NCBI GenBank assembly: GCA_025463665.1
Contig: JAODAY010000376.1
Coordinates: forward strand, 1-15,082
Reading direction: 5' to 3'
Origin: Microbacteriaceae bacterium
Lineage (GTDB): Bacteria > Actinomycetota > Actinomycetes > Actinomycetales > Microbacteriaceae
DNA: 15,082 bases
Below, in pieces: positions 1-6,210 of this stretch. Made by a program: the position numbers and the translations under genes. The first letter of the stretch is position 1; each line of letters starts with the position of its first letter. Below the pieces are notes generated by a model. That model did not search any database. It had not been told where the DNA came from and saw only the letters and a list, made by a program, of their open reading frames with translations.

Positions 1-1
1 C

Positions 2-1714
2 TTCGGCAGTGCCGGGGGAGCGGGGGAAATCTACCTCGAGGTCGCCTCCGCCGTCACCGTGTTCATCCTCGCCGGCCGCTACATGGAAGCGCGGGCCAAA
101 AAGCAGTCCGGCGCAGCCCTGCGGGCGCTCCTCGAGCTGGGCGCCAAAGACGCCGGCGTGCTCCGCGACGGCGTCGAATCCCGCGTGCCCGTCGCGTCGC
201 TCACGCCCGGGATGCGTTTCGTCGTGCGCCCGGGCGAGAAAATCGCCACCGACGGGCTCGTTGTGGAGGGTTCGTCCGCGGTCGACATGGGGATGCTCAC
301 AGGCGAGTCGATCCCCGTCGAGGTCGCCTCCGGCGATCGCGTCGCCGGCGCCACCGTCAACGTCGGCGGGCGCCTCGTGGTGGAGGTCACCCGGGTCGGG
401 TCCGACACCGAACTGGCGCGGATGGGCCGGCTCGTCGAGGAGGCGCAGAGCGGAAAGGCCGAGGCGCAACGCCTCGCCGACCGGGTCTCCGCCGTGTTCG
501 TACCCATCGTCATCGGCCTCGCCGTCGCTGCCTTCGTCGGTTGGCTGCTCGTCGGCGGGTCCGTGGCCGTCGCCTTCACCGCGGCGGTCGCGACGCTGAT
601 CATCGCCTGCCCGTGTGCGCTCGGGCTCGCCACGCCCACGGCCCTGCTCGTCGGCACCGGACGCGGCTCTCAGCTGGGCATCATCATCCGCGGACCGCAG
701 GTGCTCGAGCAGACGCGAACCATCGACACGATCGTGCTCGACAAGACCGGCACCGTTACCTCTGGAACGATGGGCGTCACCTCCGTCACCGCGTTCGGCG
801 ACGCGGCACCCACAGGTACAGCCGAGAGCGATACAGCCGAGAGCGACACGGCCGCGACCGAACTGCTGCGCTTCGCCGCCGCCGTCGAGCGCGGCTCCGA
901 GCACCCGGTCGCCCACGCCATCGTGCAGCACGCCCAGACGCTCGATCTGCCTGCCGCCGAGTCCTTCGCGTCGCACGCCGGGCACGGCGTGCAGGGCATC
1001 GTCGACTCGCACCTGGTGATCGCCGGGCGAGTGTCGTGGCTGCGCGACCAGTGGGCGATTCCGCTGCCCGCCGAGGCGCTCGCAGCGGTGTCGGCCGACG
1101 AGGAGCTCGGTGCATCCGTCATCGCCGTCGCCTGGGACGGGCAGTTTCGCGGGCTCATCACGGTGAGGGACACCGTCAAGCCCACGAGCGTCGACGCGAT
1201 CGCCCGCCTGCGGCGACTGGGCCTACGCCCGGTGCTGTTGACGGGCGACAACGCCGGAGCCGCGGCGAGCGTGGCGAGCGAGGCGGGCATCGACGCGGTG
1301 CACGCCGGGGTCACACCGCAGGGCAAGCTCGATGTGATCCGCGGGTTGCAGGCCGAGGGTCGCGTCGTCGCCATGGTCGGCGACGGGGTCAACGACGCCG
1401 CGGCCCTCGCTGCGGCCGACCTCGGCATCGCCATGGGCGGCGGCACCGACGCGGCGATCGCCGCCAGCGACATCACCATCGTCGGCGGAGACCTCCTCGT
1501 CGTCGCCGACGCGGTGCGTCTGGCCAGGCGCACGCTGGGCGTCATCAAGGGCAACCTGTTCTGGGCCTTCGCCTACAACGTCGCGGCGATCCCGGTCGCG
1601 ATGCTCGGGCTACTCAACCCGCTGCTTGCCGGCGCGGCGATGGCGTTCTCCTCGGTGTTCGTAGTCAGCAACAGCCTGCGGCTCAGACGCTTCGCGCCGG
1701 GCGCGCGTGGCTGA
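2..1714 (+). CDS. copA: Cu(I)-exporting P1B-type ATPase, 5'-truncated by the window edge
   Basis: This is a membrane cation pump that exports Cu(I) at the expense of ATP. The reading frame is open from base 2 and already inside a transmembrane helix (ending GRYMEARAK), so the N-terminal metal-binding domain and first helices lie outside the window; the ATG at 61 is not the start. Motifs in order are: actuator loop TGES at 299-310; the CPC metal site in helix 6 at 608-616; the phosphorylation site DKTGT from 740; the SEHP nucleotide-binding motif near 898-909; and the hinge GDGVND at 1379-1396. Helix 7 has N-x6-YN (Asn at 1553, Tyr-Asn at 1574-1579) and helix 8 has MxxSS (Met at 1640). Together these are the signature of the Cu(I)-selective P1B-1 subgroup, so Zn/Cd or Co specificity is unlikely. 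The nucleotide-binding domain contains a short TAESD duplication. The gene ends 21 bp from a convergent gene, with no convincing terminator between them. Confidence 0.95.
   Translation, partial: FGSAGGAGEIYLEVASAVTVFILAGRYMEARAKKQSGAALRALLELGAKDAGVLRDGVESRVPVASLTPGMRFVVRPGEKIATDGLVVEGSSAVDMGMLTGESIPVEVASGDRVAGATVNVGGRLVVEVTRVGSDTELARMGRLVEEAQSGKAEAQRLADRVSAVFVPIVIGLAVAAFVGWLLVGGSVAVAFTAAVATLIIACPCALGLATPTALLVGTGRGSQLGIIIRGPQVLEQTRTIDTIVLDKTGTVTSGTMGVTSVTAFGDAAPTGTAESDTAESDTAATELLRFAAAVERGSEHPVAHAIVQHAQTLDLPAAESFASHAGHGVQGIVDSHLVIAGRVSWLRDQWAIPLPAEALAAVSADEELGASVIAVAWDGQFRGLITVRDTVKPTSVDAIARLRRLGLRPVLLTGDNAGAAASVASEAGIDAVHAGVTPQGKLDVIRGLQAEGRVVAMVGDGVNDAAALAAADLGIAMGGGTDAAIAASDITIVGGDLLVVADAVRLARRTLGVIKGNLFWAFAYNVAAIPVAMLGLLNPLLAGAAMAFSSVFVVSNSLRLRRFAPGARG
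818..847 (+). repeat. 15-bp tandem duplication inside the ATPase gene
   Basis: Two adjacent 15-base units (818-832 and 833-847) differ only at their last base (t versus c), and a partial third unit begins at 848. They encode TAESD twice. The repeat sits just after the DKTGT site, in the loop entering the nucleotide-binding domain, where P1B ATPases vary in length. It is probably a recent in-frame slippage duplication with little functional effect. Confidence 0.8.
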
Positions 1715-1735
1715 CGGGAGCGCCCGAACTGTCGG

Positions 1736-3040
1736 CTACTCCTTCAGGAGCAGCTCGCCGGGGTGCGTGAGCCGCCACTTCTTGCCTGGGTCGGCGATGT
1801 CGCCGTCGAGCACGAGCGGCACGACTATCGTCTCGGCGCCGGCGACGTAGGTGATGCTGCCGACCTCCTCGCCCTTCTTGCCCGTGGTGATCGGCTTGGC
1901 CTCGATCGTCGACGTGATCGGCGTGTCCGACCAGGTGCGCACTGTGGCGTCGGCCCTGGCCGTGACGAGCGCGCCGTCCTTCCAGACCGTGTCGTAGGCG
2001 CCGAATACGTCGCCGCGCTTCACGAGCGGCACCGGATGGAATCCGGCTTCGACGCTCTCGATGATCTGCTGCGCTGCGAGCCCCGCGGCATACTTGTCCG
2101 TCGCGCCGAGCACCACGCCGACGATGGTGAGGGGAGTGGAGGCATTGACCGACACGATCGCGGAGAAGAGGAGGCACGACCCCGCCGAGTCGAGCGTTCC
2201 CGTCTTGATGCCGTTGATGCCGTCGGCGCCGAGAAAGCCGTTGGTGTTGTCGAGCGGTTGGTGCCCGGGCACGTCCAGGTGCGCCGTGCCAACGATGTCC
2301 GCGACGACCGGATGTGCCATCGCGATCTTGCCCAGGGCGATGAGGTTCGCCGGTGTGCTCGCGCTGCGGGAATCGAGACCGGTCGGGTCGACGATTGTGG
2401 TGTCTGTCAGGCCGTTTTTGGAGAGCCAGGCTCGCGCCGCCGAGAGGAAGCGGGCCTGCGAACCGAAGGCCCACGTCGAGACCGCCTCGGCGTAGTTGCT
2501 CGCGGAGACCACGAGCATGGTTTCGAGCGCGTCGCGCTCGGTCATGGTCGACCCGATCTTCATCGGGTGGATCGTCGCTCCCATCACGAAGTACTTGTCG
2601 TAGAGGTCGTTGTCGGCCTCGCTGAAGGTGAGGGTCGGACCGGCCTCGCCCGGGTCGAGCGGCTTCTGATCCAGAATCACCAGCGCCGTGACCACCTTGG
2701 TGATGCTCGCGATCGGACGCTTCTCGGTGCCGCCCGACTCCGACGAGATTCCCGCGCCCAGGTACTCCTCGGCGCCCACCACGCTGACCGCGCTCGCCAC
2801 GCCCATGGGGGCCGCGATCACGGCGCCGGCAGGCTGCGCGACGACGACCTTCTCGAGTGTGAGGGTCGCATCATCCAGAGGCGCCGACATCGACAGCGAG
2901 ACGTAGGTGCCGATCGCCGCCGAGACAAGGAGAAGCAGGATGACCGCGACCAGGGCCGACCGCCGGCGCCGGCGAGGGCGTGCCGCGATCACGCGGGGGT
3001 CGTCCAAGTTAGGCGGCTCGGTGTGTCCGCGCTCGAGCAT
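1736..3040 (-). CDS. D-alanyl-D-alanine carboxypeptidase (PBP5-like serine peptidase), membrane-anchored
   Basis: This 434-residue enzyme would trim the terminal D-Ala from peptidoglycan stem peptides outside the membrane. A short cytoplasmic tail with an Arg-rich stretch (residues 21-27) precedes a single hydrophobic segment (about 29-49) that acts as a signal anchor. The peptidase S11 domain follows, with the catalytic SxxK tetrad SITK (S112, K115) and KTG at 279-281. The usual SxN motif appears as S179-A-S181 followed by N182, so the expected Asn is shifted or replaced. The region after about residue 310 would be the beta-rich C-terminal domain of this family, but the second hydrophobic C-terminal anchor of some homologues is absent. 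The ATG at 3040 was chosen because it places the Arg-rich tail directly before the anchor; no good Shine-Dalgarno is seen. The gene is divergent from the TerC gene and convergent with the Cu ATPase. Confidence 0.92.
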   Translation of the reverse strand: MLERGHTEPPNLDDPRVIAARPRRRRRSALVAVILLLLVSAAIGTYVSLSMSAPLDDATLTLEKVVVAQPAGAVIAAPMGVASAVSVVGAEEYLGAGISSESGGTEKRPIASITKVVTALVILDQKPLDPGEAGPTLTFSEADNDLYDKYFVMGATIHPMKIGSTMTERDALETMLVVSASNYAEAVSTWAFGSQARFLSAARAWLSKNGLTDTTIVDPTGLDSRSASTPANLIALGKIAMAHPVVADIVGTAHLDVPGHQPLDNTNGFLGADGINGIKTGTLDSAGSCLLFSAIVSVNASTPLTIVGVVLGATDKYAAGLAAQQIIESVEAGFHPVPLVKRGDVFGAYDTVWKDGALVTARADATVRTWSDTPITSTIEAKPITTGKKGEEVGSITYVAGAETIVVPLVLDGDIADPGKKWRLTHPGELLLKE

Positions 3041-3210
3041 CGTCGTGAAGTCGACCTAGTCGCCCCTCATGCCGTGCCGAGGACGTGAGAGATGATCGAG
3101 ATCTGTCGCATCCACTCATGCTATGACCGGGGGCCGCCGCTCGCTCGCTGATCCCGCACTTGCCGGATTGTATGGGGATGGACCGCGGCATCCTGTATTG
3201 TGAGAAGACG
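3041..3210. other. Divergent intergenic region before the riboswitch
   Basis: These 170 bases separate the start of the carboxypeptidase gene (leftward) from the start of the riboswitch leader (rightward), so promoters for both transcripts should lie here. For the rightward transcript a TATTGT hexamer at 3196-3201 is a possible -10 just upstream of the aptamer, but no matching -35 is seen at normal spacing. For the leftward transcript TAGCAT (complement of 3118-3123) is a weak -10 candidate, also without a clear -35. No protein-coding gene is supported. Confidence 0.5.
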
Positions 3211-3328
3211 CGAAGGGGAGTATCCCGCCTCGCGATGATCGTCAACACGAGTCCCACCGCCGCGGCTCCGGTCGTCGCGGCATCCATAAGTCGAGCAATG
3301 ATTCATTGGATGCGGGGAGAGACTTTCG
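3211..3328 (+). promoter_or_regulatory. yybP-ykoY family (manganese) riboswitch aptamer
   Basis: This RNA leader would sense Mn2+ and control the downstream TerC gene. The closing stem P1 is formed by CGAAGG (3211-3216) and CUUUCG (3323-3328), six pairs including one G-U. The conserved purine-rich segment GGGGAGUA (3215-3222) follows the 5' strand of P1, and GAGA precedes the 3' strand (3319-3322), matching the arrangement I know for yybP-ykoY RNAs (AAGGGGAGUA ... GAGACCUU). A second helix pairs 3224-3228 with 3312-3316. Internal hairpins are possible: 3260-3264 with 3276-3280, and CAUCCA with UGGAUG (3281-3286 with 3307-3312, which competes with the second helix for its last base). The segment GUCAACA at 3241-3247 also resembles the family. 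TerC-family genes are classical targets of this riboswitch. The identification comes from motif recall and hand folding, with no covariance model run. Confidence 0.85.
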
Positions 3329-3341
3329 AGTCTCCTCCTGC
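3312..3341 (+). promoter_or_regulatory. Alternative hairpin overlapping the aptamer 3' strand (expression platform)
   Basis: Bases 3312-3324 can pair with 3329-3341 around a UUCG tetraloop (3325-3328). This gives 12 pairs (two of them G-U) with a single A-C mismatch at 3318/3335. The loop and the two loop-side pairs contain all of the P1 3' strand CUUUCG (3323-3328), and the left arm takes the second-helix strand 3312-3316. The hairpin and the folded aptamer are therefore mutually exclusive. No U-tract follows, so it is not a textbook intrinsic terminator. A translational or factor-dependent mechanism is more likely, with the ATG at 3373 lying 31 bases downstream. Confidence 0.65.
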
Positions 3342-3372
3342 CCAGAATCCCTTTGAAACGGAACCTTCCTTC

Positions 3373-4413
3373 ATGGACTTCGCCCTACCCCTCGGATTCG
3401 AAATCGGCTCGTACGCCGTGCTCATCGCCATCATCATCGCCGACCTCGTGCACGCATACCGCCGGCCGCACATTCCGACGACGAAGGAGTCAGCCCTGTG
3501 GGTCGGCTTCTATGTCGCGCTCGCGCTGGTCTTCGCCGTCATCATGTTCTTCGTCGGCGGCGCAGAACCCGCGGGGCAGTTCATCGCCGGCTGGTTGACG
3601 GAGTACAGCCTGTCGATCGACAACCTGTTCGTGTTCGTCATCATCATGGCGCGCTTCTCCGTGCCCAGGAAGTACCAGCAGGAGGTGCTCATGGTGGGCA
3701 TCATCCTCGCGCTCATCTTCCGCGGCATCTTCATCGTGCTCGGCGCGGTCGTCATCGAGCAGTTCAGCTGGGTCTTCTACATCTTCGGCATCTTCCTGCT
3801 CTACACGGCGTTCAACCAGGCCTTCACGAACCACGACGACGAGGAAGAGGCCGAGAACAAGATCATCGCCTTCCTGCGCAAGCGGATCGCGATCACCGAC
3901 AACTACGACGAGGCGAAGGTCCGCACCGTTGTCGACGGCAAGAAGGTTTTCACGCCGATCCTCATCGTGTTCATCGCCATCGGCACGACCGACATCGTGT
4001 TCGCGCTCGACTCGATTCCCGCGATCTTCGGCATCACCCAGAGCCCGTTCATCGTCTTCGCGGCGAACATCTTCGCTCTCATGGGTCTGCGCCAGTTGTA
4101 CTTCCTGCTCGGCGACCTCATCGACCGTCTCGTCTACCTCAAGTACGGCATCGCGTTCATCCTCGCCTTCATCGGTGTGAAGCTCTTCTTCCACGCCCTG
4201 CACGAGAACGAGGTGACCTTCATCAACGACGGCCAGCACGTGGATTGGGTGCCCGAGATCGGCACGTTCACCTCGCTCATCGTGATTGTCGCCTCGATGG
4301 CCGTCGCGACGATCGCGAGCCTCATCAAGCTGCGCTCGGAGAACCGCAAGGCCTTCGCGGCCGACCAGACCGACAGCGCAACCGAATCGAGCGATCGCCC
4401 CGATGCCCGCTAG
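3373..4413 (+). CDS. TerC-family integral membrane protein (putative Mn2+ exporter or metal-loading protein)
   Basis: This 346-residue polytopic protein belongs to the TerC family (Alx, YkoY and MeeY relatives), whose riboswitch-linked members are implicated in Mn2+ export or metallation of exported proteins. Seven or more hydrophobic segments are visible, starting at about residues 9-28 and 42-62. The family's charged intramembrane motifs are present: E77 and D83 in TEYSLSIDNLFVF, and D207 and D213 in TTDIVFALDSIPAIF. An acidic and basic cytoplasmic loop lies between about residues 156 and 190, and the tail after about 330 is hydrophilic. The ATG at 3373 is preferred over in-frame upstream ATGs (3298, 3310) because those lie inside the riboswitch. 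A weak ACGGAA element sits about 9 bases upstream of it. The gene overlaps the next one by 11 bp, so the two are probably co-regulated by the Mn-responsive leader. Confidence 0.93.
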   Translation: MDFALPLGFEIGSYAVLIAIIIADLVHAYRRPHIPTTKESALWVGFYVALALVFAVIMFFVGGAEPAGQFIAGWLTEYSLSIDNLFVFVIIMARFSVPRKYQQEVLMVGIILALIFRGIFIVLGAVVIEQFSWVFYIFGIFLLYTAFNQAFTNHDDEEEAENKIIAFLRKRIAITDNYDEAKVRTVVDGKKVFTPILIVFIAIGTTDIVFALDSIPAIFGITQSPFIVFAANIFALMGLRQLYFLLGDLIDRLVYLKYGIAFILAFIGVKLFFHALHENEVTFINDGQHVDWVPEIGTFTSLIVIVASMAVATIASLIKLRSENRKAFAADQTDSATESSDRPDAR

Positions 4414-5047
4414 CCCGTCGCTCTCCCTCGCCGACGAGCTCTACCTCGTTCTGCACTACGACCCCGTCACGGGGGAGTTGTTGCGCAACGGCAAGGTCAA
4501 CGGCTCCGAGGTGCAGGCGCTCTCGGCCGCGAAGCTTCTCGACCTCATCGCGACCGATCGCGTGGCGGTGGAGCGCACGCGAACGACTCGCGAGGCTCTC
4601 GTCGCGACAGAGCAGGCGACGGATGACGCGTCCCTCGACGAGGCGCGCGCCCTCCTCTGGCGCCAGACGAAAGAGCGCAGCGTCACCTGGGGTCTCTCCA
4701 ACCTGGGGTCGCCGGCGCTCGTCGTCGCGAGCCTCCAGGCCCGCGGCCTCGTCGTAGAGGAACGTAAACCGCTCGAGCCGCTCACCGCGCCCGGCGCCGA
4801 GCTGCTGCGCGAGCGTCGCGCGGCCCTCGACGCCGCCTGGCTCGGCGAGCCGGCCGACGAGCGGGCACAGCTCGTGGCGGTCGTGCTCTTTGCGGCGAAA
4901 GTGTGGAGGAACGTCTTCCTCGTGCGCGACCGTTCGGAGAAGGACGCGACCGTCGCCCGGCTCACGGTGATGACCGAGCGCGCCGCTCGGGGCGGGGAGC
5001 GCGCCAAGGTCATCGGACGCTTGCTCGCGGAGTCCGTCGCGCCGTAG
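4403..5047 (+). CDS. GPP34 (GOLPH3/Vps74-like) family protein
   Basis: This predicted soluble protein of 214 residues has the layout of the bacterial GPP34 family. The N-terminal ADELYLVLHYDPVTGELL corresponds to the family's LAEELLLLALDPETG-type start. An AAKLLDLIATDRVAV segment follows, then a DDASLDEARALL helix, a W-containing helix leading into LVVASLQARGLVVEE, and a C-terminal helical half. In eukaryotes the family binds phosphatidylinositol-4-phosphate at Golgi membranes; the role of the actinobacterial members is not established. The ATG at 4403 lies inside the end of the TerC gene (11-bp overlap), implying translational coupling. A longer in-frame form from 4286 would overlap TerC by 128 bp and is less likely. 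The assignment rests on pattern recall of a divergent family. Confidence 0.75.
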   Translation: MPASPSLSLADELYLVLHYDPVTGELLRNGKVNGSEVQALSAAKLLDLIATDRVAVERTRTTREALVATEQATDDASLDEARALLWRQTKERSVTWGLSNLGSPALVVASLQARGLVVEERKPLEPLTAPGAELLRERRAALDAAWLGEPADERAQLVAVVLFAAKVWRNVFLVRDRSEKDATVARLTVMTERAARGGERAKVIGRLLAESVAP

Positions 5048-5117
5048 GCAGGTCGTGCACGGCGTCGCGGCGCGCGGCGGTGCGCGGCCCCCGGGTCGCG
5101 CGGTGTTGTTTCGCCCG

Positions 5118-5139
5118 CGCGGCCGAATGTTCGGGCGCG
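5118..5139. repeat. Imperfect inverted repeat, possible operator or stem-loop
   Basis: The dyad is centred on TG at 5128-5129 with arms CCGAA/TTCGG. One G-G mismatch is followed by four further pairs, giving 9 of 10 positions paired. With a 2-base centre it suits a DNA-binding operator better than an RNA hairpin. It lies about 150 bp upstream of the PP2C gene. Confidence 0.45.
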
Positions 5140-5196
5140 GCAGCGATAAAACCCCGCGCAATCGGCGTGCGCGACCGGCACGACCGACCGCGCACC

Positions 5197-5216
5197 CATG
5201 GGTAGTGCTGCCCATG
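5197..5216. repeat. Inverted repeat CATGGGTA / TGCCCATG
   Basis: Eight pairs (one T-G) flank a GTGC centre. It lies 74 bp upstream of the first candidate start of the PP2C gene and just before a TTGCCG element. It could be an operator or part of a leader hairpin. No T-tract follows it. Confidence 0.45.
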
Positions 5217-5279
5217 CGGCTTGCCGTTCGGGTGCCCCCCGAGTTGGTACCTTAACTGAAGGTCGCTCGTCGCCGCGGA

Positions 5280-5305
5280 TTTCGCGGGCATGCAAATTCG
5301 CGAAA
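5280..5305 (+). repeat. Stem-loop around the first candidate PP2C start codon
   Basis: TTTCGCG (5280-5286) pairs perfectly with CGCGAAA (5299-5305), leaving a 12-base loop that contains the ATG at 5290. If translation starts at 5311 or 5317 instead, this is a leader hairpin just upstream of the initiation region. Confidence 0.45.
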
Positions 5306-6210
5306 GCTTGGTGGGAATGTCTGTAGACGTACGGCGGCAACTGGTGTTGCCCGGGCTGACCGCGCGCTTCCGCTTCTCCGCCTCCTCCGACCGAGGCGCC
5401 GTGCGCAAGGTCAACGAGGACAGCTTTCTCGCGTCCGTTCCGCTGTTCATCGTGGCCGACGGCATGGGCGGCCACGCCTTCGGCGACCGCGCGAGCCAGG
5501 CCACCATCGCGGCTTTCACCGATGAATTCACCACGGATGCACCGGCGCTGGCCCAGCGCGTTCTCGACACCATAATCCGCGCGAACGATGCGGTCCTCGC
5601 CCTCACGGCCGACGAGGGCCCGGGCGGCGCGATCAGCGGTACCACGCTCACGGGCATGGCCTTCGTCGACGTCGGCGACGACAACGACCACTGGATGGCC
5701 TTCAACGTCGGCGATTCCCGCACGTACAGCTGGGACGGCCGCGCGCTCAACCAAATGAGCGTCGACCACTCCGCCGTGCAGGAACTCGTGGATCTCGGCC
5801 ACATCACCAAGCGCGAGGCCGAGAAGCACCCCGACCGCAACATCGTGACGCGCGCGCTCGGCGCCGACAGCGAAGTGGACCCCGACGTCTGGCTCCTGCC
5901 GGCGAAGGGGCACCAGACGTTCCTGCTCTGCTCCGACGGGCTGACCAAGGAACTGAGTGACGACGAGATCGCCCGCATCATGGTGTTCCACCACTCGGAG
6001 GTGCTGCGCGAGTCGGACGCCCTGCCGCTGACCCTCGCCGAACGGCTTGTGAACGCGGCGATCGCGGCCGGCGGTTCCGACAACGTTACGGTGGTCGTTG
6101 TGGAGTCCGACTTGATCGGTGCCGCAGTGGCCGACTCCGGGAGTGTCGACGACACCGTGGATCGCAACGCCATGGCCACCCACCTGGAAGAGACAAGGCC
6201 CAGAGCATGA
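5290..6210 (+). CDS. PP2C-family Ser/Thr protein phosphatase
   Basis: This Mn2+/Mg2+-dependent cytoplasmic phosphatase would remove phosphates from Ser/Thr of the neighbouring kinase and its substrates. The main PP2C motifs are present, numbered from the ATG at 5290: RKVNED (N42, E43, D44), ADGMGGH (D57), FNVGDSRTYSW, VTRALG, CSDGL (D216) and GGSDNVT (D264, N265). At 306 residues it is a bare catalytic domain with a short tail of about 30 residues and no transmembrane segment, unlike PstP, which is membrane-anchored. The start is uncertain: ATG 5290, GTG 5311 and ATG 5317 are all in frame and precede the conserved region, and none has an ideal Shine-Dalgarno. The stop codon overlaps the next start as ATGA. 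It is the first gene of a five-gene overlapping operon. Confidence 0.95.
   Translation: MQIRESLVGMSVDVRRQLVLPGLTARFRFSASSDRGAVRKVNEDSFLASVPLFIVADGMGGHAFGDRASQATIAAFTDEFTTDAPALAQRVLDTIIRANDAVLALTADEGPGGAISGTTLTGMAFVDVGDDNDHWMAFNVGDSRTYSWDGRALNQMSVDHSAVQELVDLGHITKREAEKHPDRNIVTRALGADSEVDPDVWLLPAKGHQTFLLCSDGLTKELSDDEIARIMVFHHSEVLRESDALPLTLAERLVNAAIAAGGSDNVTVVVVESDLIGAAVADSGSVDDTVDRNAMATHLEETRPRA

Larger units (their letters stand above)
5048..5289. other. Intergenic region upstream of the phospho-signalling operon
   Basis: These 242 bases lie between two co-directional genes and hold no supported coding sequence. They contain two dyads (listed separately) and should include the promoter of the PP2C-FHA-kinase operon. 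TTGCCG at 5221-5226 resembles a -35, but the nearest TAnnnT hexamer (TACCTT, 5248-5253) is 21 bases away, so no promoter is called. Neither dyad is followed by a T-run, so neither is a standard terminator. Confidence 0.5.

Noticed and set aside
1715..1735. Possible terminator between the convergent ATPase and carboxypeptidase genes
   Set aside because: Only a 4-bp stem (1715-1718 with 1723-1726) and no T-run; too weak to call.
1763..3088. Plus-strand frame of about 440 codons opposite the carboxypeptidase
   Set aside because: Arg/Asp/His-rich shadow; the minus strand carries clear SxxK and KTG motifs and a membrane anchor.
3160..3372. 71-codon N-terminal extension of the TerC protein
   Set aside because: The stretch overlaps the riboswitch and has no TerC similarity; ATG 3373 begins directly before the first membrane helix.
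5221..5253. Sigma-70-like promoter TTGCCG ... TACCTT before the PP2C gene
   Set aside because: The spacer is 21 bases and the -10 is poor; not supportable by eye.
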